Translations under genes and position numbers: made by a program
The notes under the pieces: model-generated
Seen by the model: only the letters and a program-made list of their open reading frames with translations
The model's database searches: none
Told to the model about the DNA's origin: nothing
Assembly (NCBI RefSeq): GCF_000204055.1
Contig: NW_006768802.1
Coordinates: 623,612-687,611 of the forward strand
Reading direction: 5' to 3'
Source of the DNA: Melampsora larici-populina 98AG31
Lineage: Eukaryota; Basidiomycota; Pucciniomycetes; Pucciniales; Melampsoraceae
DNA length: 64,000 nucleotides
Shown: piece by piece, positions 35,211-47,663 of the stretch
How positions within the stretch are numbered: the first letter of the stretch is position 1
How the letters are laid out: each line of letters begins with the position of its first letter

Positions 35211-35995
35211 TTCAACTCCATCTCACTTCAACCAACAAACAATTTTCTAAATGCATCCAACTTGTTTCTTTGCCCTTCGGTCAGATACTTTTCCTTTGGC
35301 AAATCACTCATGAGCCTTGCACCACTCATGAACTTCACTTTTCCCCCTTTGTATATTGAAGCACCCGGCACTAAAACCTCGAGCTTGGTATTCATTCACA
35401 CTTGAATTTGTCCAATCTCCCACTTGAAGATAATGGTTATCAGCGCTGGCGCAGCAATCTGTCATCTTCCACCGCTTCTTCAAAACTCCATGAACTGTTC
35501 ATAAGTAGTATCACAAACCAAACTTGTATAATTTTCTTTCATCCCACTAAACCACTCCAGCAATAATTTATCAATGTATTATAGATCCACAAATCCTATC
35601 AGGGTAGCATTTTATAATACCGACATCTTTACAACCTTGTCCTCAAATAAATATCAAACATTTTGCATCAGAGTCTTTTCGCACTGTTCTCACGACTTGA
35701 GTCCATGGGACTTTTCGTCAAATGAATATTAACCCTACAAAAATATTTTACATCGCCCTTCCTTCCTTGCCAAGCCCTATTTATCTGTCCACTACACTCC
35801 CATGTAGCCCGATTCTCTACAGTTGAACACCAAACTACAAGCGATAAACCAGGAAGATTCTCGGAATAAATCACCCACCCAGAGACTTGTCATTTGTAGA
35901 AGATACATCACATTCGTGGGTCAACGCATTCGCACTTCTGCAGTTCTTAATAAGATTTTTTACACTCAAAATTGAGATGAGAGGACGATAAAGGC
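35211..35995. other. 3' flanks of two convergent genes
   Basis: Lies between the stop codons of the PacC-type gene (plus) and MRF1 (minus). AT-rich with no supported ORF; presumably 3' UTRs and terminators. Confidence 0.6.
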
Positions 35996-37634
35996 CTATT
36001 CAGGAGATTCCTCCAAGAGACTTTTGATTGACTGTTTCAATTCATCCTCTGCCAATCGCATCCATATTGACTCCAATGTTTCGCCACCTTCCATGACATC
36101 ATGTAACCTAGGCAATGTTAATCCAATCCTATGATCTGTGACTCGTCCCTACAACACACAAATCAACTAAGCTTAAGATCCGACTCAAAACAATGATGAA
36201 GCTGATCACTCAACTTGTTGGAAATTGTATGTTCGGATCTTTTGATTTCGATCAGAGGTTTTGACTTGGGAGAGTCTAAGGCCACGCTCTTCAACTTGTT
36301 TTTGTTGATTCCTTAGATCTGATAATCTTGCTCTTAGGATCATGAATGCTCTAGCCCGATTCTGTTCAAAGGAAGATCAGCATGGGGCACACTCAAAGGA
36401 TGTCGGGACGATGTGCTTCCTTACCTGATGTTGTGATCGCGAGTCTTGCATTGAGACGACAATACCAGTTGGGACATGTGTTAATCGGACCGCTGATTCA
36501 GTCTTGTTGACATGCTACAAGAAGGAAGGTCAGAATTGGTCAATCCCACAAATATCTTGAAATATTTGTTGCATAAAAACTCAACTTGACCTCCGGCGCC
36601 CTGTGATCTCATGGTCTCCATTCTTACATCCTTTTCCTCAAACAAGGCTTCTTCTTGGCTGTCTTGATTTCCAGGATCGAGAGGTAAGACCTGTTCAGTG
36701 AGAAAAAACGGAAGAGCCCTTGTGATGGAATCACATCATTATATCATTCAGCTGTTATAATCTATTCATGTAAATATATGAAGAATAAAAACAACACTCA
36801 AACAATTACTGCAGCCGTACTAGTGTGAACCGAACTTGTGTTTTGCATCACTGGTACACGTTGTACTCGATGTACACCTGCCTCCCATCTCATCCTTTTA
36901 TAGACATCTTCGCCTTCAATTTCTAATGTAGCTTCTCTAAGACCATCCATACTGTGGCCACTGACCATAAACTCAACATTGACCGGTTTGACTTTCCATT
37001 TCTGTCGAAGAGCATGTCGATTATACAAATTCATGAGTGAGGTAGCAAAATGAGCAGCTTCAACCCCTCCTACACCCGGTTTGATCTCTACTAGAGCTGA
37101 CTGTCGATGACTGATCGGGGTGGGGAAAAGTGATTCTAAAAGTCGTGATTTGATGTTTGAAAGGTTGTTTGATGATTCTTGATCTGATGATGAATATAGG
37201 CTTTCAAGTTCAGTTAAGGCTATCTGCCTCATATCGGGATCCGGGTCCGTATTAGAAATCAGCTGAAGCTCTGATACCAACTGAGATAAACATGAAAGAA
37301 GTTGCTATTAGTATCCACTTGCAGTTATAGTTTGGAAGTACTGCTATGAGAAGCTAACATTCATAACCCTTTCCCATTCCTCTAGAGTAGATTTAATTGA
37401 ATCCACCCTTTTACTTTTTTTCAAGAATTCACCATTTGACCAAGACCCTTGTGAAGGTATAGTTTCATTAGTTTTGATAAACCTTTTAACAGCATGAATT
37501 AAAGCTTGATCTTCATCTTGTGAAGGTGTTGAAGAGCTTGAGGATCTGGATAATATGTTGAAATGATAATAAGAATTATATTGGATTAGTCTTGAAGGTA
37601 TTAATCGTCGTGTGATTTGATATCCTTTGAACAT
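35996..37634 (-). CDS. MRF1: Mitochondrial class I peptide chain release factor, 6 exons, 415 aa
   Basis: Exons 37634-37359, 37280-36804, 36690-36586, 36514-36425, 36361-36215 and 36148-35996 join in phase. The N terminus [18 protein letters not shown] is basic, Ser/Tyr-rich and lacks acids, as expected for a mitochondrial presequence; the longer upstream open frame is therefore not used. Family blocks: [14 protein letters not shown] and [10 protein letters not shown] of the PCRF domain, the catalytic [16 protein letters not shown] with GGQ at 284-286, and [15 protein letters not shown]. The protein recognises UAA/UAG on mitoribosomes and triggers hydrolysis of peptidyl-tRNA through the GGQ loop. 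Length is normal for fungal MRF1. Confidence 0.95.
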
Positions 37635-40600
37635 CTCAGTCACCTTTCTTTTGTGAACTTTTGATGCTCGCAGACAATTTGTGGGGTTTTTTGACTCGTG
37701 TTCGGGTAGGATCGGTGCCTCGAGTAATGCTGCGGCGGCTGCTGTGGGGCCCTGTCTGATCGGAATCATTGGAAGCACCGGCCTTCCAGCCAGAGCCCGG
37801 TTAGTTTGATCAGTCGACAATAGGCATTGGGCGAAATTTTCGCTCTTTTTTCTATTTTTTTGACCGACCAGCGATGCGCCCCACGAAGCAATCCGAAGAT
37901 TGCAGAAGCGAGTGAGTTTCACAGGTAAAAAGCCCTGTCGCTTTGCCCGGCTATCTTTTAGGGTCAGATGTTCATTTGCCTCGGTCCGATGACCGCTTGA
38001 CTCTTGTCTTCGAGGTTTTTGCTCGTCAACTCCAGCAGTTTGTGACCAATCCAGAGGATCAAGATTTGAATCTTTTGATTTCAATTTCAGCTTGAAATTG
38101 GACAAGTCTGTCTAGTTTTGAGTCAATAAAATGTTCCAATTTTGACTGCCACGTTAGAAGAAAAAGTCATCGGATGATAGATCACGGCTGCTGGGGGATA
38201 CCCGGGTAGATTCAGAACGGGGGGCCCCAGGCAAGGTATGTGTGAAATGTCTGAAAGGTGTCTTTTGTGGCGCGATTAGGGCTTGTGGCTTTTACAGGTC
38301 AAGCAAGGATGCTCTACGCCCGATGAAATTTCAGAAAATTTTTGTAAAGCAAAACAAGAAATATTTTTTTGCTGTGCTTTGGGTGGCTTTGATATTGTGC
38401 CAGCCATCCCTACTCAAGCATTCCAAGAAAACTGAACTACCTTTGAATTGGTTCCCGCAACCAAAAAACGAAAATTTTCAGAAACCTCGCCCAATGCCTA
38501 ATAGAGCATGCAACTTTTACCAAGTCTCGACGTCCTCCAGTCACAATCAAATTGTCGGGGGCCCGAGCCTCCCATGCCTGTTGTTCATTTTTCTGGGTGC
38601 AAACCACCAACCGGTACTCAAAGGTACACGTGTGTATAGATTTTCAAAAACAGCTTTTTTGTTATTTTCAAAACTACACACGGGCTGGCATCATGGTAAT
38701 TGGTACAAGTTTGCCTTTCACCAACACCAATTCAAATTGCCAGGTGGGAGACGTGCCCTTCTGTTTGCTGAAAGGGATATGTTCTGCCTTTGGGGCATGA
38801 GCCATAGATCCTATAACAGAGAGTCAAAAGGTGGTGATGGTGGCTGATGACGCATGCACAGGGTCCTCAGAGCTAGATAGGTTTGGACCAAGATATACTT
38901 TGTTTTCCCCGCCAAAAAAAACAACAAAACAATATGAGAAAAATATGTACATGTGCCCACAAAAAGTTGATGCAACAACAATTGCCAAAAACTTTACAAA
39001 ACCTGCAAAGCAGGACTCTGAATCAATCTGAGGTAGTACAATTGAAATTGAGGTGTTTCAAACCCTCATGATGTGCTTCACTTTACATGTGTAATTGGAA
39101 GCATTACACAGACGTTCTGTAGGGACAAGTATATGTCCAAATGTCACTTTGAGTACTAAAATTTTATCTTCAGTTGTTGCAAGCTTATAAAAGCAAATCC
39201 TCTGGGTTGGATCCATACTTGCTGACACTGCCATCAAGTGTGGTGTAGTTTTGATGGGGGCCATACTCAATGTCCAAGATGGCCCCACAGCCCTGATTTT
39301 GCATCATGCTATATTATCAATGATTCAACTTTGGCAAGCCCTTTACTCAATCGACTCAAGCTTTTGGCCCCATGGTCACCTTCTGGCACTTCTTTTACCA
39401 GATTGGGCAATTCCAAAATGAATTCATGTAGCTAGTGAATGAAGAACATCAGTAGTTTCTGATGTTCTTATCATCAAAGGAAACAAGAACAGCTCTGAGA
39501 TGTGCAAGTAGTCTGTGGATGCTGATTGATGGGATGACTGTAAATAAAATGCTCTACAAAGGAAGAGACTGGATTTCCATAGCCATGGTCTAAACCACAC
39601 ACTATAAACTTGATGATCTGCTGGTACAAAAAATACAGAAAAAAAGCAAAAAAACTTTTGTTTTTCTTGTCCAATCTTGCTAAAAGGGTACTTTTGAAGT
39701 GCCATTGGTGTGAGGCTCCCAAAACAGCCTTGGATGATTCAAAGCTTGAAATACAAGAGACATTGACGTTTTTGGCTCTTGATCAATATCTATGAAAAGT
39801 TACAAGAGGCTTTAAGGTTTGTGGCAGCAACTATAGTGTTTGACCTGAAGTGATATATGTGAACTCCCAAACTTGATAAAGTCCTTCAAATTTGTTTAGC
39901 CTGAAGGTTGCATAGTGACTTACTCTGAATGTGGTCCCTGGAGTGATAGGTTGTGAGACTTAGTTGTGGAAAATTGGACCTACAGAAGTAACTTTTCTGC
40001 AGGGTTTCCAAATTCTATCTGGTGAAGTTGAAGTACTGCTTCTTCCAAGCAGGACCCTTGAGTCAGATCCCTCTCACCTTGGCCATTCTCAAGATTCCAT
40101 TGATTCCCAGAGTCCTTATCTTCAATTCTCAAACATCCAAAGCCTGGGACAATATAAATCTAAGATACAAAAGGTGCTAAGAGCATCCCCAGCTGTGCCC
40201 TAAATCTGCGCTGTATGTAGTGGTTGCACAGAGAGGTAGGGAGGTGTTCAATGTATAAAACTTGGGTGATACACAGCTGTAATTCCCTACAGTATGGCTG
40301 GTAAGAATATTTGGAAATGAATTTCATGGCTTTGCTGATTATTGAAGTGTGTGTTTGGGGCAGGATCTAATTGCATTGATTGAAATTATGAGGAAAGCAA
40401 GGTACAGATGAATTTAGGGAACAAGCAGGACTGTAACAAATTTGTTCTATTATGGCTTGTACAGAGGGAAGTCTCTTGGCCATGTTTTAGGGCATCAGCT
40501 GTGGATTGTTTTGCCCTAAATTTTGGTACAACACAGTTTACGGCACTTGGCTGTGGAACCTGTAATATACTAGCAGGTCCTACATGTCATGTAATGTCCC

Positions 40601-41204
40601 TTCATGACATCAACAGCGATAAAAATCATGGGGAGGCAAGGACAAGATGGAGAGAGGAAGAAAACTAAGAAAACCCATTTTGACCAACAAGATGGTGGTG
40701 ATAAAATTTTCAATGGTTTCCAAACCTGTCAGTACATATGGTACATGTCCTGTACATGTCATTGGTTGAAATCCTATGAGCTTCATCAAGCCCTTCCACA
40801 GAAGGTGTCCCCCAAAAAATGCTATACACAGTTGAAACTCTTAGTATTGATAACTAATATGAGGTAAGGGTTCAAGTTCAGTCCTTGGCTTTTCAACAAG
40901 GTCTCACTTGTCTGGTCAAGCATCTCAATGACATGTTGAATCATGCCCAGTATTCTACACCTTTCTATGTAGCATGTACACACAGGGAGCAACCAAGGTT
41001 CAAGTCACTGAAGTGGGGATGCAGTATGGAGTATGAGAGGTTACAAATTGAAGGGATGAATGAAGTTTCAAGATGACATCATCTCTCATTTTACCACTCA
41101 TCGACCGCGTCAAATTCTATCAACACTCCAGTTAATATCGCCCTTTCAACCATCCATCTCGATATATTAACGTCTTAAGAAGGCAGCCGATCATTGATGT
41201 TACG
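37635..41204. other. 3.6-kb gene-poor intergenic region
   Basis: Long but composition-driven frames (38242-38847 plus strand) and many short ones; no domain, no paired splice signals, no clear repeat structure. Possibly old transposon debris. Confidence 0.4.
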
Positions 41205-44052
41205 ATGGAAATGAATTCAAATGAACATGGAAGTGGAAGTGGCTCAAGATTGGACCCAAAGCTGTTATACTCGGCTGGCCTTTCCGCTGGCTTTGCTACT
41301 TTACTCTCGTTAGTCAAAATTGAATAGTATACTTCTACTGATGATCTTGATTTCAACTTTGATAGGTTAATGGATTGATGATTGAGCTCTTCAGGGTCTG
41401 GTGTGTTTGTCAACAGTTGAGGAATTATCGAAAACCGATTCTACAACGTTTTGTGGTTAGGATCTTGATCATGGTCCCGATTTATTCAATCTCATCTCTT
41501 ATCTCACTTTTCTCCCTCGAGGCTTCCTTCTTTATCGATTTGGTCCGTGATCTCTATGAGGCATTCGTTATTTAGTAGGTCATCTAGTCGGTCATCTGGA
41601 AAAGTTTGATTCATAAACATGACTAACAAACTGATTGGCGATCTATGTCTCTTATCAAGTTGTTTCTTTGTACTTCTAGTCGAATATCTCGGTGGCGAAC
41701 GTAGTTTATTGATCCTTCTTCATGGTCGACAAGTTCAGTATTCATTTCTTTTTGAAATATCACTCTGATGCATATATTGACTCAATTCCATTTACTGACT
41801 TTTGACTTTCCAACCCGACGGCGCATTCAGCCTACGCCCCATCCATGGCCAATCTCCAAATTTTTGCCTCCCATGGATATCTCTGACCCATATACCTTTC
41901 TCAATCTCAAACGCGGTATCTTACGTAAATCCCCCTTCCTGGCCATGTCTTTGCTTTTCTCGAGCCCTAACACTCTCAATCATGAAACCTTTGCTTCTGC
42001 TAGAATACGTTCAAATCAAGCCCATTCTAGCAATTCTAACCGTAATCTTCAAGGCTACAAACACTTACAACGATGGGACTTTGAAGTCAACTAGTGGTTA
42101 CACTTATGTCAGCCTTGCATACAACCTAAGTGTATCGTTATGTTGAGTTTTCGTTCTCGTTTATATACTTTACGGTTGGAATAATTTGCCCACTCCCTTA
42201 CTAACATCATATTCCTTTGATCTCAGGCCTCTACTGCCTTGCTATGTTCTGGGTTTGTACTGGTGAAGACCTCAAACCTTTTAGGTATGCTTCATGATAC
42301 TTGGCGCATTTATTTTACTTGGCGTTGCGATCTAAACATCGACACGTACTTACTGTGAATTTGATACCATTCGTATAGACCGTTGCCTAAATTCCTCTGT
42401 GTAAAAGGAATTATCTTCTTTAGCTTTTGGCAAGGTTTCGGTATTTCGATCTTGGTAGCTGTCGGAGCTCTCAAATCAAGTTTAGTAGTGCAGCTTCTGT
42501 CTAATCTCTTTCCTTTCCATGATTCGGTCTTCTGATTGTTCCTATTTTTTAATTGTCACTAGCTCGTTACGACACCGAAACTCTCTCACTGGCTGTCCAA
42601 GACACTATGATCTGTTTCGAGATGCCACTATTTGCATTCTTACATCTCTATGCATTTTCACATCACGATTTTATCGATCGTGATGTGAATTATTGCGGAC
42701 GACTTCCATTCATACATGCGTTCCGAGACAGTATATTAGGTTTTAAGGACGTACTCGAGGATTCACTCTTGACTTTCACTGGAGCAGGTCTCAGTTACAA
42801 GACGTTCGAACCAGCCGAAGGAGCGTTACATCATGAAGGCGTAGTGAGGGAACGTAGATTAAGAGCGGGGCTTCGGTATAGTAAAGGCGGTAAACATAAG
42901 TACTGGTTACCGATGGCAGGAGAAAGTGAAGAGGTCGCCCACGGCCGAAAGTTTTTAGAGAGTGGTGAAGGCAGCAGCAGTGGTGGCAGTAATCGCTGGA
43001 GTAAATTGATCAGAAAGATTGTCCCTAACGAAGAAAGTCGAAGAACGGAAGGTGGATACGCACCTCTATTACCTGATCAAGCTGCCGAAGTTGTTCATAC
43101 TGACCAGCAGGTTACACCTAGCGAGATCGAAACAGCTGGACATCGGTTGACAGATCATAAGATGAATACTGTAGGAAGATGGGACATGAACACCGCTCCC
43201 ACCAACCTTGACGAGTCTTCTGATGAGTCATCAAATGGATCAGAGCTAGACGAAGTCGGATTCGGGGAACCTAGGATCGAAGAAGAAGATCTTTATTCGG
43301 ATGCGCGAAGGTTGGAGTTCGGAGATTATAATAATCCAGTGGTAGATGCATCTCAAGAAGACGCTAGAGCAGTCATGAGGGCACTCGAGGACGGAATCTT
43401 GAGCTCGCATCCATCCGCTCCTCCTTCCAAGAGAAAATTAAACAAGGGTAAATCGACTGCTATTGCTCCTAAACGATCTCTTCTACATGATGATCATGAT
43501 GATCTAGAGCCGAGTAGTAGTAGCTACAGTACCAGCACTCAACTGCCTAGCAGCAATCTCAGCACTCAATTGCCAACTAGCAACTCTTCCCGAACACAGC
43601 CTGCTGGCAGTAGAAGTAGTCAATCCACTAGACGATCTATACTGTCACTCACCAGAAACAAAGAGCCGAAGCCCAAGGAAATACTTCCAGAAGGATGTGT
43701 AGATCTATTGATAGAAGACAAATCAGCCAACGAAAGGAAAGCCAAACGGGATAGACTAAAAGGAGAAGCCAATCGGTGGACTAACACATCTGGGCCTCAA
43801 AAGATTTTCAAAGTGGTGGATCGAGTAGAAGAACAAAATGAAACGGAAGTAGTCGAAGAATCAGTAGTTGATCAATTAGTTGAAGTAGAAGCTACGGAAG
43901 TACCTAGACCTGAAGTTTTAGATATCAAGAGTCAAACACAAAAAGAATTAAATCGAGTCGTGGAAAGGGATCAAGAGGATCATCAGAGGAATGATAAAAG
44001 AGATGTTAGTTTGAGTAGTAGTCTGGTTCAGAACCCATGGGGTGAATTCTGA
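41205..44052 (+). CDS. DUF300 / organic solute transporter Ost-alpha family membrane protein, 8 exons, 745 aa
   Basis: Exons 41205-41308, 41395-41574, 41660-41732, 41831-41924, 42004-42141, 42227-42284, 42379-42479 and 42563-44052 join in phase. Conserved blocks of the seven-helix family are evident: QLRNYRKPILQRFVVRIL, MVPIYSISSLISL, VRDLYEAFVIYCF, VEYLGGERSLL, MDISDPYTFLNLKRGIL, KPILAILTVI, TGEDLKPFRPLPKFLCVK, FFSFWQGFGISIL and TMICFEMPLFAFLHLYAFSH. The roughly 400-residue C-terminal tail is hydrophilic, Ser/Glu-rich and probably cytoplasmic, ending NPWGEF. Fungal and plant members are linked to vacuolar or endosomal membranes; the animal Ost-alpha subunit carries bile acids and steroids. 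Substrate here is unknown. Confidence 0.92.
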
Positions 44053-44774
44053 TCACTCTTTTTGTTTTCTTTTGTTCGATTGGATTGGATTGGATTGGAT
44101 TGGATTTCATGTAGGAACCCATGAAAGTGGAAAAGTTGTGACGAATTGAAGTCTTTGAAATGGTTTGAAAAGAATGTTGTAAATGTAAATAATCATTTGA
44201 ACGTATATGTAGTACATTATCATCATGGCATTTTTGTAAGTTAGCATTACTTGTGTGTGTGGGTTTGTAATTTGCTTAAAATATGAGGAAGAGAACTCTT
44301 TGACGTTTTATGAAATAATAGAAATGACAAAGAAAAATTGAATTCTAGAGATGAATTGTTTTTGTTGGTTGATTGGTATTAATTATACGAAATGCAATGT
44401 CTTGATATACATATTCTTTCTCGAACGGGTATTGTCTAGAAGGGAGTTGAGAAATGGAGACTGCAAATTGGCAAACTGCGAAGAACGAGGACTTGAACTT
44501 TTGAGGAATGTCAGAGAGCCGAAAGTGATTAGGATGAAAGGTGAATGATAACACCAGGATTAAGGATTGAAGGCGCATACATCCAAAGTCAATATTTACC
44601 AGCTGTTGACCTCTCACCTTTTTTGTCATCAGACATTCTGCTGTTGACCTTCCTACTTTTAGCACATTTACATTCTCATTGAGTTCGAGCCGTACGCGTA
44701 TTAAACCCGCACGACTGATTCATCTAATTAGCGTCCAAACCCAGCGCTTCTCTATCCCTCGAGAAAGACAGCCA
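44053..44774. other. Intergenic with a GGATT microsatellite
   Basis: Contains a 5-bp repeat (GATTG, about five copies) at 44079-44106 in the likely 3' UTR of the DUF300 gene. The reading frame beginning at 44679 starts with TTG, not ATG, and is not used as the start of the next gene. Confidence 0.6.
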
Positions 44775-46631
44775 ATGATCGGAACAGACTGGCTAGATAG
44801 CTTCAATGAGTATCAAGGAGATGATGACGAGGAGGAAAAAGAGATGGGTATCAGAACACGTCCTGTATTTCCTGTTAGCAGACAAAAGGACAAGTCTTCA
44901 GGTTTGATTTAAACTAGCCATCTTCATATCACACCCGTAGCACCTTTAGTTCTGCTGCATTATGGGGGTTTTTCTTCATCAAAGGCTTCATTTTCATGGC
45001 CACTGGTGACTGACGCACATTTCTTTGTACCCTATGTCTAAAGCCACATTGTCTTCGAGCTTGAACGACACACCTCAGATATACAATCAACCTTCTCAGC
45101 CATTATCACAATCAAATAATCAAACCGATTGCTTCGAACCAGAAATTTCAGATCCAATTGATATTGGTCAAATCGAAGAAGGACCACAAAAAGATTTCAT
45201 CGATAACCCATGGACCATTGCTCATCGGAGAGCTATAGCTCAGAGAGAAAAAGTGCCACCAAATCCTATCAAATCCATCGAGAGGGAGGACGAAACATAT
45301 AATACAAAGCGAACAACAAGAAGGGGTTCCAAAAGTACTACTTTTCTGCCATTATCAAGAAGAGGGCAAATATATCGAAATCAGCCAGGTGCTGAATCCG
45401 AGAATGTTTCATCAAGTTTGCAAAATCAATCTGAATTTTCACAACCGCCTTTGAACTTTTCGGAAGAGGAGAACGAGCCGGAGATCGAAATCATTCATCA
45501 AAGTGATCCAAAGCACAATCCATACAAAAAACTAAGATTTGATGGTGAAACGAATCATTCGAAATCAAGTGTGGAGTTTGGTATTTCAAACTTTGGCTCC
45601 GATTCTATGGCTGTATCAGAGACTGGTACTCTACTCACACATGGCCGTACTACCAACACAAGTGGATCAGCTCAGGGCTCAGGTCAGTATCAGCAAATAT
45701 AAGCTTGCGTATTCACAGGGAAATCTGGCTAATGATCTCCTTATTTTTCTTTTGCTGAACGTACGCAGAGCTTGACATGATCAATCCTGGTGTCGAGCAA
45801 TTGAATAGCCGGGAATACATTGACGTTGACGACGAGAGACGAAGTAGGATGATGAAAACGGTGCCTAAATTGACGCGTTCCCAACAGCAATCAAAATCTC
45901 ACAGGAAGGCAAAGTCCATTTTGCGTCCAATTAAACATTTGGAGACAACCTTCAACGGGGTCAAAGCTGGTCATTCGATCAACCTCAGCTCACCACTGGT
46001 CCAGGTTCGTGAATTTGAAGTATACAACATCTTACGATGTTGACAGCTATGATACTCACATGAATCTCTTTTCCTATGCAAGCACATGAACCATATACCC
46101 AGCACAACTTCCACCTCAACATCAACTGCACAATCAAATCACCTAAAACCTATCAAACCGCATCCTGCACTATCTGCCTTATATATGCCATCCAACACTC
46201 TCAACGAATTCAGATCGGGAAGAGGGAAACAAGTTGACGATGAAGAAATCACTCCAGTAATTAGATCAAGAGCTATGAAATCACAACCGAACAGAAGATC
46301 TAGTATTTCTAAAAGAAGGAAATTGTTGAAGAAAAACTCTGGACTTGAAAATCGACTGGAACAGGTTGGTCCATCGAGTCCCATTGATAACATAGCTAAA
46401 AGATCGATTTCTAAAAACAAAACTATCAAGATGAAAGAAACATCAAAAATCTCAAAGGAAAAGGATAAGGATAATTTGGGACATGTAGTCAGAGGTCATG
46501 GATTAGATTCTTTGACTTCAGAATCATATGGTATGATGAGAGAAATGCTCGAGATCCAGATTAGAGAATCGGATGAATGGCCATCTAGTGATCAAGTGGC
46601 TGAAGTTTTATTTGGACTTGCAGTACCTTGA
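44775..46631 (+). CDS. Disordered protein of unknown function, 4 exons, 516 aa
   Basis: Exons 44775-44901, 45044-45682, 45769-46004 and 46083-46631 join in phase with GT-AG introns; the start is the first ATG (MIGTDWLDSFNEY). The protein is hydrophilic and largely disordered, rich in Ser, Asn, Gln and Lys/Arg. Better-defined islands are DNPWTIAHRRAIAQREK, LNSREYIDVDDERRSRM, and a predicted helical C terminus (YGMMREMLEIQIRESDEW). Basic clusters (SKRRKLLKK) could be nuclear localisation signals. I recognise no family. The stop is only 20 bp before the target duplication of the transposon downstream, so that insertion landed in its 3' UTR. Confidence 0.7.
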
Positions 46632-46654
46632 TCCGATTTGGCTTCAAATAATTA

Positions 46655-47115
46655 CAGTGGGTAAACCCGAGTACGTGTTCCGACCTGCCCTGCAAAATCC
46701 AATTTCACCTTTTGGGGCAATGTCGGGGCACTCAATCTGAATGTTTGAGACTGGCACCCAGACCATTGAAAAGGTATTGCTTTGATGAATCTAGGAATAT
46801 GGTTTTGGAGACCAAAAATATGATTTTACTCTTTTAGGGGTTTGGATTTTCGGACCTAGGCCTCAATTAGGTACCTAGCTAGCTACTTAGCAACGCACTA
46901 GGCCCATAATTTGATGAATATGGTGGCTCAAGTGGCAAATAACCTCCAAATTTGCCTTTTTTTGAAAAAAAAACCAAACTTTTGCAACCTAGCACCACCC
47001 CTCGACCTTCTTCTCCCGCCAAAAAAAGCAGAAAAAATGGCAAAAAAATCTCAAAAATTTCGGACCCAAAGCTCTATGCAGGGTGGCTTGGAACACGTAC
47101 TCGGGTTTACCCACT
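46655..47115. mobile_element. 461-bp TA-flanked MITE inserted in the MULE target duplication
   Basis: Inverted termini begin CAGTGGGTAAACCCGAGTAC and match for 27 bp perfectly, then loosely to about 39 bp. TA is present on both sides (46653-46654 and 47116-47117). TA duplication and CAGTGGG ends suggest a Tc1/mariner (pogo/Fot-like) mobiliser. The interior is AT-rich with no coding. Removing the element with one TA rebuilds ATTATCAAC, the left target duplication of the adjacent MULE. Confidence 0.85.
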
Positions 47116-47122
47116 GTATCAA

Positions 47123-47325
47123 CGGAGAGGGGGAATTTTACACCGCCTCCTTTACACCGAATCATCATGTGTAAAAGCAAGTCAGTGTAAAATTCCAAAA
47201 AAGGCGGGGGTTCTTAGATTTTTACACCTCTTTCGAAATTTTTATTCCGGTGTTAAAAATGACGGTGTAAAATATTCAGTGTAAAAATCATGTGGCCGGT
47301 CGTGAGGTTGAATTTTACATTTAAA
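47123..47325 (+). repeat. Left terminal inverted repeat of the MULE
   Basis: Matches the reverse complement of 54372-54557, including the blocks GGGTTCTTAGA, TTTTACACCTCTTTCGA and TTGTGGCCGG (left copy ATGTGGCCGG). Five or more copies of GTGTAAAA or its complement lie within it and in the following 130 bp. Confidence 0.8.
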
Positions 47326-47663
47326 TCTTTACACATGTTACGGCGGTGTAAAAAATCTCGGTGTAAATTTCAAGTCTACACATGCAAAGTACATTTTTGC
47401 ACGTCTAATCTTTACACCGGGAATACCTGTGTAAGCAGGCCATGTGCAAAAATCCAATTTTGGCACGCGTGAATTGATTTTTGCACAGAATATGTTACGC
47501 AGACTTGAGAAAAAAAACATGCGAGATAAACGCACAAGACCCCATGTTTTGGGTTTATAGTCGACACACAGGGAGACAGGAAATAAATGGAACTGAGAAA
47601 GAACAATAAGCACCACAGGCTAACCACTTAAGGCATTTGTTTGTTCGTTTGTTTCAAAGAAAA

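Noticed and set aside
37635..38105. N-terminal extension of MRF1 to 38105
   Set aside because: The in-frame ATG at 37634 begins a typical mitochondrial presequence; the upstream part is unlike the family.
38242..38847. A 201-aa plus-strand gene upstream of MRF1
   Set aside because: No domain, no good start context, no splice partners; looks like chance openness.
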